DNA of 7,757 bases, taken from assembly GCA_021202205.1 (NCBI GenBank), contig JAJQDJ010000168.1, forward strand, positions 1-7,757, given 5' to 3'. A program made the translations under genes and the position numbers. Shown in pieces: positions 1 to 6,203 of this stretch. The notes below the pieces were generated by a model that worked only from the letters and a program-made list of their open reading frames with translations, did no database searches and was not told the DNA's origin. Origin of the DNA: Erysipelotrichaceae bacterium. GTDB taxonomy: Bacteria > Bacillota_I > Bacilli_A > Erysipelotrichales > Coprobacillaceae. Every line of letters begins with the position of its first letter. Positions within the stretch are counted from its first letter, which is position 1.

Positions 1-4
1 AAGA

Positions 5-36
5 AAGAGGTACCCTCTCATTTGAGGGTACTTCTT
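5..36 (+). terminator. Hairpin, possible terminator of an upstream gene
   Basis: A 13-bp stem (5-17 paired with 24-36, one G-U pair at 9/32) closes a 6-nt loop, TCATTT. The core TACCCTC/GAGGGTA is perfect. The stem's 3' arm ends in CTTCTT but no long T tract follows, so termination would be weak. It may end transcription of a gene lying before the window or belong to a mobile-element remnant; the sequence cannot decide. Confidence 0.45.
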
Positions 37-50
37 AAGTTCATGCCATT

Positions 51-75
51 GGGGACAGTATTTAAATACTGCCCC
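51..75. repeat. GGGGACAGT-type palindrome, REP-like or transposon-associated
   Basis: GGGG and CCCC (51-54 / 72-75) flank the perfect palindrome CAGTATTTAAATACTG (56-71), with one bulged A at 55. The hairpin is followed by TTCTT. From memory, 'GGGGACAGT...' palindromes are common beside IS200/REP-type transposases in Gram-positive bacteria, so this may be a scattered repeat or an element end. No transposase is visible in the window, and a simple terminator is an alternative. Confidence 0.35.
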
Positions 76-91
76 TTCTTACTGATAACTT

Positions 92-136
92 TTACACTCG
101 CCCTTAATGGTGGCGAAACACCAATAAAACGTGTAA
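92..136 (+). other. Possible structured RNA segment with alternative hairpins
   Basis: An outer helix TTACAC/GTGTAA (92-97 / 131-136) encloses two mutually exclusive inner hairpins: CGCC/GGCG (99-102 / 112-115) and GGTG/CACC (109-112 / 119-122, loop GCGAAA). The segment is noticeably more GC-rich than the DNA after it. It matches no riboswitch consensus I know (not SAM, T-box, cobalamin or THF). It lies upstream of the predicted metF promoter, so it would not be in that leader. From 137 to 235 I see only AT-rich DNA with no supportable feature. Confidence 0.25.
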
Positions 137-235
137 TCTACGTTGTCCACAATTATAATATACTAAACACCAAAAATATGCAAGGATATTATTATTTTTA
201 TCAAAAATCAGATATGTTTTATCATAATGTTTTGG

Positions 236-264
236 TTGTTTAATGAATCAACTTTCGTTATAAT
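236..264 (+). promoter_or_regulatory. Sigma-A-type promoter of the metF operon
   Basis: TTGTTT (236-241) and a perfect TATAAT (259-264) are separated by 17 bp. Transcription would start near 271, giving a leader of about 20 nt before the metF ATG at 292, just enough for the ribosome binding site GGAAG (281-285). The short leader leaves no room for a riboswitch. The -35 box matches TTGACA at only its first three positions, which suggests a weak or activator-assisted promoter. Confidence 0.6.
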
Positions 265-270
265 GAATCA
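241..270. promoter_or_regulatory. Direct repeat TAATGAATCA x2, candidate operator
   Basis: TAATGAATCA occurs exactly at 241-250 and again at 261-270, a 20-bp period (about two helical turns), with the unrelated spacer ACTTTCGTTA between. The second copy overlaps the -10 box; the first begins at the end of the -35 box. Each copy contains TGAATCA, a small interrupted palindrome. The placement is what a repressor or activator of the methionine operon would need. The repeat is seen directly; the operator role is inferred. Confidence 0.45.
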
Positions 271-291
271 TATAAATATTGGAAGTAACTT

Positions 292-1182
292 ATGAAAATA
301 TCAGATATACTAAAAACCAAATCAACCATTTCTTTTGAAATATTTCCACCTAAAAATAAGGATGGTGATATTTCTTCTATATATCATACAATTGAAGAAT
401 TATCAAAACTGAATCCTGATTTTATAAGTGTAACTTATGGTGCGGGTGGTAGTAATAAAGATAAAACAATTGAAATAGCATCAACAATTAAGAATCAATA
501 TCATATAGAGTCTGTCGCTCATTTGACATGTATTAATGCTACAGAAGATAGTATTAAAGATATATGTCAACAATTAAAAAATAATAATGTAGAGAATATA
601 TTGGGATTAAGAGGAGATTTCCCTAACGATCCTAACTTTAATAAAGACGAGATGGTATTTCATTATGCAATAGAGTTGGATGAGTTTATTATAAAGGAGT
701 TTCCAGGAGATTTTTGTTTATCAGGTGCTTGTTATCCTGAAGTGCATTATGAAGCAGCTTGTTTTGAAGACGATTTAAAGGCTTTAAAACAAAAAGTTGA
801 CGCTGGAGCTGAATATCTTGTAACACAGGTATTCTATGATAATAATTATTATTATAGATTAGTAAAAGAAGCAAGAAGAATCGGTATAACTGTTCCTATT
901 TGAGCAGGTATTATGCCAGTCACGAATGCAAAATCATTATTAAAGTCTAGTAAGATGTGTGGTTCTTCTATTCCATATAATTTATCAACTATGATTGAAA
1001 ACTATTATCATTATCCTAAAGCTGTAAGAGAAATCGGTATTAATTATGCAACCAATCAAATTATTGATCTCATTACCAATGGTGTAGATGGTATTCATAT
1101 ATATACTATGAACAAACCTGAAATAGCCCAAAGTATTTTTGCTAGTATTCCAACAGTTCTAGAAAACCTCAATCATGATTAA
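292..1182 (+). pseudogene. metF: 5,10-methylenetetrahydrofolate reductase (MetF), interrupted by an in-frame TGA
   Basis: MetF is an FAD-dependent cytoplasmic enzyme that reduces methylene-THF to methyl-THF, the methyl donor used by MetH two genes downstream. The frame reads 203 codons from ATG 292 (ribosome binding site GGAAG, 281-285), meets TGA at 901-903, then continues in the same frame for 92 more codons to TAA 1180-1182. Together that is about 296 aa, the normal family length. Family motifs occur on both sides: SFEIFPPK (catalytic-type Glu16), SVTYGAGGS, LGLRGD (Asp109) and SGACYPEVH before the stop; AGIMPVTN and GVDGIHIYTMNKP after it. The stop falls just before AGIMPV, where many relatives have Cys or an aliphatic residue, so one base change explains it. 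An ATG at 913 with GAGCAGG upstream could permit reinitiation of the C-terminal part. The end overlaps the next gene by 8 nt. Confidence 0.85.
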
Positions 1183-1806
1183 ACAACAAGCATTAAAATA
1201 TTTGGGTTATCATGATCAATTATTAGATGATGAGATTTTGATAAATTATATGATACATGTGAGAAAGAAGTTATTGAATACTCACATTTTAAGCAAGTGC
1301 ATCAAATATGTACTTTAACAGATGATTTAGTTATACAAGAATTAAATATAAGTCTGCTTTTTGATGATACAAAATATTATCTACAAGGTTGTCATCATGT
1401 GATGCTTATTGGAGCTACACTAGGTATAGATGTTGAAAGAAGAATCAAATATACTTCCAAGATAAATATGAGTAAAGCAGTGATTATGGATGCAATTGCG
1501 AGTAGTTATTTAGAATATGCTTTAGATGAATATGAAAAAACACTTGATTTAAAAGATAGGACTTTTCGTTTTGCTCCTGGATATGGTGATGTACCTGTAT
1601 CATTAAATAAAGAGTTTTATAAATATTTGAATATGTATAAGTATTTAGGGGTTACTTTAACAGAAAGTGGTTTTTTTGTACCACAAAAGACAATGCTTTG
1701 TTTTATTGGTATTGGTAAAGATCATAAACATAAAGAATGCGGACATTGTATCCGTAAGGATACATGTAGTTTAAGAAAGGATAATAAAAGATGTTGGATA
1801 GATTAA
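1175..1806 (+). pseudogene. Stand-alone B12-dependent methionine synthase activation protein, frameshifted
   Basis: The protein resembles the AdoMet-binding activation domain that reductively remethylates inactive cob(II)alamin in MetH. Here it is a separate gene, as expected because the adjacent MetH lacks this domain. It starts at ATG 1175, overlapping the metF stop by 8 nt. The first frame encodes MIKQQALKYLGYHDQLLDD and then loses register near 1240, running to TAA 1316-1318 (47 aa). The frame that continues from 1234 reads DKLYDTCEKEVIEYSHFKQV and runs to TAA 1804-1806; its first usable start is GTG 1297. Restoring one G (TTGATAAA to TTGGATAAA) gives a continuous protein of about 210 aa. 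The AdoMet-binding motif RxxPGY is present (RFAPGYGDVP), as is the Cys-rich tail CGHCIRKDTC common in stand-alone members. The 3' end overlaps metH by 16 nt, implying translational coupling. A homopolymer sequencing error (GG read as G) is a real alternative to mutation. Confidence 0.8.
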
Positions 1807-4172
1807 AGAAAGATTTATTGTTTTTTGATGGTGCGATGGGATCACAGCTACAAAATGCTGGTTTAAAAGCTGGAGATATCCCTGAAGAGTTGAATATTGA
1901 TAAGCCTGATTTATTGGTTTCCATCCATGAAAAATATTTAAATGCTGGTGCTGATTTTGTGACTATCAATACTTTTGGATGTAATCCTTTAAAAATGAAA
2001 GACTCAAAGTATGATTTTAAGGATATGATCAAAGCAGCTGTCAAGAATGCTAAAGAAGCGCAAATAACAACACATAGAGAAGATAATAGTTATATTGTTT
2101 TAGATATTGGTCCTATTGGTACAATGCTTAAACCAATGGGTACATTGAGTTTTGATGAAGCTTATGAAATTATTAAGTCACAAATTATGGTTGTGAAAGA
2201 TGATGTTGATGTTGTTTTATTAGAAACGATGAGTGATTTATATGAAGTCAAAGCTGGTGTATTGGCTGTCAAAGAAAATACCGATTTACCAGTTTTTGTA
2301 ACAATGACATTCCAAGATGATGGACGTACTTTGATGGGTGTTGATCCTTTGACATTTGTGAATGTTGTAGAAGGACTGAATGTTGACGCTTTAGGAGTTA
2401 ACTGCTCTTTAGGGCCAGATGAATTAAGACCTATTGTCGAAGATATATTGTCATATACTCATGTACCTGTTATTGTCCAACCAAATGCTGGACTCCCTGT
2501 TTTAAAAGATGGCAATACCTACTATGAAGTCACTCCTGAGGAATTTACATTTTCCATACAACATTTGATTAATTTAGGAGCAAGTATTGTAGGAGGATGC
2601 TGTGGAACATCACCTGCATTTATCCAAACGATGAAACAAGCTTTACCTACAAAAGTAAAGTCAAGAAATAACCCATATAAGACAATGGTATCTTCACAAA
2701 ATCAAACAGTTGTATTTAATGGTCAGGTTATTATATGTGGAGAAAGATTGAATCCTACTGGTAAAAAGAAGATGAAACAAGCTTTAAAGGAAGAAAGATA
2801 TGATGAATTGGTAAAAGAAGCAATTAAGCAAGATCAAGCTGGTGCACATGTCTTAGATGTAAATGTTGGATTGCCTGGTATCAATGAAGCTGAAGTTATG
2901 AAAAAGGTTGTACCAATGTTACAGGAAGTCGTTAATTTACCATTACAGATTGATTCATCTGACCCTAAGGCTATTGAAACTGCTTGTCGTTATTATAATG
3001 GTAAACCTTTAATTAATTCTGTAAATGGTAAAGATGAAGTGATGGATGCAATATTCCCTATTGCAAAAAAATATGGTGGTGTTGTGATTGGCTTAACCCT
3101 AGAAAATGGCATACCTTTAAAAGCTGAAGAAAGATTAGAAATTGCTAAAAAGATTATTCATAAAGCCCAGTCTTATGGTATAAGAAAAGAAGATATTATT
3201 ATTGATTGTTTAACTTTAACTGCTTCAGCCCAGCAAAAAGAAGTTATTGAAACACTTAAAGCTTTAACGATGGTAAGAGAGATGGGCAATCATACTGTAT
3301 TAGGTGTTTCTAATGTATCTTTTGGTTTACCAAACCGTTCATTACTCAATCGAACATTTCTAACAACTGCTTTGTACGCTGGTTTAGATTTACCAATTAT
3401 GAATCCACTAGATGAACAAATGATGGGTGTTATTGATGCTTATAACGTTCTCACGTACCAGGATCAAGATAGCATTCAATATATTGAAAGACACGCCAAT
3501 GATGTTGTTCCTTCTAAGGTACAAAAACAAGTTCAATCAAATAAACAAGAAAATCAAGAAATAAATCTCTATTATATGATACTTAGAGGTTTAAAAGATG
3601 AAATCAAACAACAAACCCAAATAGAACTTGCTGATAAAGATGGTTTGACACTCATTAATGAAGTTATTGTTCCTGCTTTAAATCAAGTAGGAAAAGATTA
3701 TGAAACAGGTAAAATATTCTTACCACAATTAATTCAATCAGCTGAAAGCTCTAAGCTCGCCTTTGAAGTTGTTCAATCAACATTCACAAACAATTCTAAT
3801 GAAAAGAAAGGACCAATATTAATATGTACTGTTGAAGGAGATATTCATGATATTGGTAAAAATATAGTTACTGTTGTCCTAGAAAGCTATGGCTATGAAA
3901 TGATCGATTTAGGTAAGGATGTTAAGGTTGAAGATGTTGTGAAAGCTTATGAAAAATATCAACCCAAAGCTATTGGCTTAAGTGCATTAATGACAACCAC
4001 AGTTGTGAACATGAAACGTACGATTGAAGCCTTACACGAAGCGAACTGTCAAGTCCCTATTTGGGTAGGTGGTGCCGTCCTTACAGAAGATATTGCTCAA
4101 GATATTGGAGCTGATTATTATACTGTTGATGCTATGGCTTCAGTACATTTACTTAATGAGATTATCAAATAA
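1791..4172 (+). CDS. metH: Cobalamin-dependent methionine synthase, short form without activation domain
   Basis: MetH transfers the methyl group of methyl-THF to homocysteine through cobalamin, making methionine and regenerating THF in the cytoplasm. The 793 aa are intact. Homocysteine domain, about 1-290: FFDGAMGSQL near the N-terminus and zinc ligands Cys205 (GVNCSLGP) and Cys270/Cys271 (GGCCGT). Pterin-binding domain, about 310-570: GERLNPTGKKK, DVNVGLPG and QIDSSDP. B12 cap and Rossmann domains, about 585-793: GDIHDIGKN with cobalt-ligand His686 and its partner Asp684, then SALMTTT and WVGGAVLT. The protein ends where the activation domain of long MetH enzymes would begin, matching the separate activation gene upstream. 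ATG 1791 is preceded by AAAGG (1776-1780), and translation is probably coupled to the overlapping upstream gene. With metF and the activation gene broken as written, activity would depend on copies elsewhere. Confidence 0.95.
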   Translation: MLDRLKKDLLFFDGAMGSQLQNAGLKAGDIPEELNIDKPDLLVSIHEKYLNAGADFVTINTFGCNPLKMKDSKYDFKDMIKAAVKNAKEAQITTHREDNSYIVLDIGPIGTMLKPMGTLSFDEAYEIIKSQIMVVKDDVDVVLLETMSDLYEVKAGVLAVKENTDLPVFVTMTFQDDGRTLMGVDPLTFVNVVEGLNVDALGVNCSLGPDELRPIVEDILSYTHVPVIVQPNAGLPVLKDGNTYYEVTPEEFTFSIQHLINLGASIVGGCCGTSPAFIQTMKQALPTKVKSRNNPYKTMVSSQNQTVVFNGQVIICGERLNPTGKKKMKQALKEERYDELVKEAIKQDQAGAHVLDVNVGLPGINEAEVMKKVVPMLQEVVNLPLQIDSSDPKAIETACRYYNGKPLINSVNGKDEVMDAIFPIAKKYGGVVIGLTLENGIPLKAEERLEIAKKIIHKAQSYGIRKEDIIIDCLTLTASAQQKEVIETLKALTMVREMGNHTVLGVSNVSFGLPNRSLLNRTFLTTALYAGLDLPIMNPLDEQMMGVIDAYNVLTYQDQDSIQYIERHANDVVPSKVQKQVQSNKQENQEINLYYMILRGLKDEIKQQTQIELADKDGLTLINEVIVPALNQVGKDYETGKIFLPQLIQSAESSKLAFEVVQSTFTNNSNEKKGPILICTVEGDIHDIGKNIVTVVLESYGYEMIDLGKDVKVEDVVKAYEKYQPKAIGLSALMTTTVVNMKRTIEALHEANCQVPIWVGGAVLTEDIAQDIGADYYTVDAMASVHLLNEIIK

Positions 4173-4209
4173 GCAGGAAAACCTGCTTATTTGATAATCG
4201 TTTTCATTT
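4160..4209 (+). terminator. Rho-independent terminator of the metF-metH operon
   Basis: A perfect 18-bp stem (4160-4177 paired with 4182-4199) closes an AAAA loop and is followed by GTTTTCATTT. The 5' arm contains the last codons and the TAA stop of metH, so the coding end and terminator are one sequence. The run after the stem is T-rich only on the plus strand, so it should act in the metH direction. Confidence 0.85.
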
Positions 4210-4219
4210 AGGTTATAAT
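4191..4219 (+). promoter_or_regulatory. Sigma-A-type promoter of the two-component operon
   Basis: TTGATA (4191-4196) and TATAAT (4214-4219) are spaced by exactly 17 bp, a near-consensus promoter. The -35 box is inside the 3' arm of the metH terminator. Transcription would start near 4226, about 16 nt before the regulator's ATG at 4242, leaving room only for the ribosome binding site GAGGTG (4231-4236). Confidence 0.75.
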
Positions 4220-4241
4220 TGAGTAGAAATGAGGTGAAACA

Positions 4242-4937
4242 ATGAACTTTTATATTGTCGATGATGACAGACTGTTTTCACAAAAATTGAAAAAAGATAT
4301 AAAATCATATTTTAATAATACTGATGATTTAAACATAACAATTTTGAATGAATCATTTGAAAAAATATTAGACGTTAAAGTTATCGATGTCATCTTTTTA
4401 GATATTGATTTAAATACCAGCTATACTGGTCTTAATCTAGCACAATACGTCCAGCGTAACTTCCCTACAGCCATACTCATATTTATATCAAATCATGAAG
4501 AATTTGTTTTTTCTGCATTATCATACAATATCTTTCAGTTCATTAGAAAAAGCAATTATGATAATGATTTAAACACTGTTTTATCTCAATTAAAACAACA
4601 TTTATTAGAAAACAATAAGAAAATTATTATCCAACAAAATGGAAGAAAAACAAGTATTCAAATGAACGATATAAAATTCATCATGGTTATTGGGCATGAT
4701 TTATTTCTCAAAACAATTAATAATGATTATACTATAGTCTCTTCTCTTAAAAAATTTATGGAACAAATCAACAATATTAATTTTATTCAAATACAAAAGA
4801 ATGTCGTCATTAATTTTAACTATGCTAAAGAAGTTAAAACTACAAAAGTGATTTTAGTTGACAATCAGGAATTTAATGTAGGTAGAATATATAAGCAAAA
4901 TCTTATCAAACAATATGAGGAGTTCTTGCTAAAATGA
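4242..4937 (+). CDS. LytTR-family response regulator (AgrA/LytR type)
   Basis: A cytoplasmic DNA-binding response regulator of 231 aa, the usual length for this family. The receiver domain (about 1-120) has the acidic pocket Asp7-Asp9 (IVDDD), the phospho-acceptor Asp54 in VIFLDIDL, Ser83 (FISN) and Lys103 (FIRK). The C-terminal part (about 127-231) has the LytTR pattern: IIIQQNGRKTSIQ, then the IKFIMVIGHD strand segment, FIQIQKNVVINFNYAK and a closing VGRIYKQ segment. LytTR proteins bind paired short direct repeats and often control peptide-signalling, bacteriocin or exporter genes. The start is supported by GAGGTG 6 nt before the ATG. The stop overlaps the sensor gene in ATGA, so the two proteins are almost certainly partners. 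The obvious local candidate target is the convergent ABC exporter, but its promoter is outside the window and no target site is identified. Confidence 0.9.
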   Translation: MNFYIVDDDRLFSQKLKKDIKSYFNNTDDLNITILNESFEKILDVKVIDVIFLDIDLNTSYTGLNLAQYVQRNFPTAILIFISNHEEFVFSALSYNIFQFIRKSNYDNDLNTVLSQLKQHLLENNKKIIIQQNGRKTSIQMNDIKFIMVIGHDLFLKTINNDYTIVSSLKKFMEQINNINFIQIQKNVVINFNYAKEVKTTKVILVDNQEFNVGRIYKQNLIKQYEEFLLK

Positions 4938-6190
4938 GCTACCTGGATACGTTATACTTGCATATAAGCGAAGTAGATATTATGTTACCTGTTTTGAGTA
5001 TGTTTGTAATTGGAATATATAATTTCAAATTATTCAAAGTTTCTAAAAAATACATATCTATTATCTTTATTTCATTATTTTGTTCTTTTGAATCCTACTT
5101 GTACAATTACTATTACTTTAACACTAGCTTACTAATATTCTTTCAAATATGTACAATCATTATCATCAATATAATGACAATGAAAGAATGGAATATCAAA
5201 TATTGTATAATACCTACTCTATTATTGATACTCCAAGCATTTGTGAAGACAATCTCTTTAGTTATTATATCATTGTTTTCATCAATCGAACCTTATTATA
5301 TAAGAGAACATGGTTCATCTTATATTTTAATAATGTTTATATTATCTACTGTGTTATTTATATTTTTGATGCATCTATATTTCAAATATCACTCTAAAAT
5401 TGGTATTCAACTTAATAATATTGATAATACACCTTACTGGTGTTCTTTTAGCGTATTTGCTTTCGCCTTCCTTAATGCTTTTTCCATCTTATATGAATTT
5501 ATCTATTACCATTATTATCGCACAATCAAAATATATAGCTTATTATTCCTATTTATGATAGTTTTTATATCTTTTATCGTATTCTTTTTCAATATGCAAC
5601 ATGAATACCAAAATCACCTTTTGATCAATACGGAACTCATTAAAAGCCAATATTTAGAAAGAAACCACAAAGAAATCAATAAACTATCCTATCAAATATC
5701 ACAGGATAAACATGATATGTTTTATGTTTTAAAAAGTATCCAAAATCTAGCTAATAACAATGATATTCAATCTATTAAGCAATTAGTAGATAAAAACCTT
5801 CATAAATATCAAACACCATCATTAACATTCACTAATGAAAACATTTATTTTGATTATTTAATTTTAAACTATATCCATTATCTAAAAAGATCAGGATATA
5901 ATATAAAGACAATCATCCAAAACATGGATAACTGCCTTTTAAAAGAGAGAGAAGTTCTTACAATTATACGTGATTGTATCAATATATTTGTTCAATATAC
6001 TACGAAAAACAAACATTTTGATATCCAATTATATGAACATCAATCTTATTTAACTCTCAAACTCATAACTACAAAAAATGATCAAACAATCATTGTTCCT
6101 AAATATAAACAAAGTTTTGTCAAAGGAATAAAGCTTAACACAACTGATAATCAAACGGAACTAATACTACTGTTTAAAGAAGATGCCTAG
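4934..6190 (+). CDS. AgrC/HPK10-like membrane sensor kinase with degenerate ATP-binding domain
   Basis: A 418-aa partner of the preceding LytTR regulator, translated from ATG 4934 with GAGGAG at 4917-4922 and an ATGA overlap. The N-terminal half is a polytopic membrane sensor with about six to seven hydrophobic segments (roughly 17-36, 41-58, 64-82, 91-113, 129-150, 171-190 and 199-219), as in quorum-peptide receptors. A helical linker leads to an H-box-like site, SQDKHDMFYVLKS, with His260 the likely phospho-acceptor. The ATP-binding region is unusual. Where an N-box such as NLLDNAIEA is expected there is IIRDCINIFVQYT (345-357), and the glycine-rich GxGL box is reduced to VKGIKLN. Only about 70 residues follow the N-box position, which is short. 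It may have lost kinase activity, work as a phosphatase or ligand-responsive partner, or be diverged beyond motif recognition. DNA is visibly more AT-rich than in metH. Confidence 0.8.
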   Translation: MSYLDTLYLHISEVDIMLPVLSMFVIGIYNFKLFKVSKKYISIIFISLFCSFESYLYNYYYFNTSLLIFFQICTIIIINIMTMKEWNIKYCIIPTLLLILQAFVKTISLVIISLFSSIEPYYIREHGSSYILIMFILSTVLFIFLMHLYFKYHSKIGIQLNNIDNTPYWCSFSVFAFAFLNAFSILYEFIYYHYYRTIKIYSLLFLFMIVFISFIVFFFNMQHEYQNHLLINTELIKSQYLERNHKEINKLSYQISQDKHDMFYVLKSIQNLANNNDIQSIKQLVDKNLHKYQTPSLTFTNENIYFDYLILNYIHYLKRSGYNIKTIIQNMDNCLLKEREVLTIIRDCINIFVQYTTKNKHFDIQLYEHQSYLTLKLITTKNDQTIIVPKYKQSFVKGIKLNTTDNQTELILLFKEDA

Positions 6191-6203
6191 TCATCTTCTT
6201 TTT
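6176..6203. terminator. Shared hairpin terminator between convergent genes
   Basis: AAAGAAGATG (6176-6185) pairs perfectly with CATCTTCTTT (6192-6201) around the loop CCTAGT. T bases at 6199-6203 follow the GC-containing core on the plus strand; the minus strand has a shorter T-rich run, CTTT. The sensor gene's TAG (6188-6190) lies in the loop, and the exporter gene's stop TGA (6193-6191) straddles the loop and the arm, so both coding ends lie inside the structure. Confidence 0.65.

Noticed and set aside
22..243. 73-codon open frame on the plus strand upstream of metF
   Set aside because: It starts at TTG inside a hairpin, has no ribosome binding site, reads through three hairpins and resembles no family I know.
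1..291. SAM, T-box, cobalamin or THF riboswitch controlling metF
   Set aside because: None of the conserved core sequences I know are present, and the predicted promoter leaves a leader of only about 20 nt.
689..874. Minus-strand open frame inside metF
   Set aside because: Shadow of the metF coding frame, low-complexity product and no start signals.
901..903. TGA read as selenocysteine or tryptophan
   Set aside because: No convincing SECIS-type hairpin follows the codon; other genes use TGG for Trp and end at TGA, so the standard code fits.
1228..1262. Programmed -1 frameshift in the activation gene
   Set aside because: The ATTTTGA context does not allow good re-pairing in the -1 frame and no stimulatory hairpin is evident; a lost base explains it better.
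1703..2044. Minus-strand open frame across the activation gene and metH start
   Set aside because: Shadow of two genes with clear protein motifs on the plus strand.
5149..5397. Plus-strand open frame inside the sensor gene
   Set aside because: Alternative frame of the membrane region; low complexity caused by AT-rich DNA.
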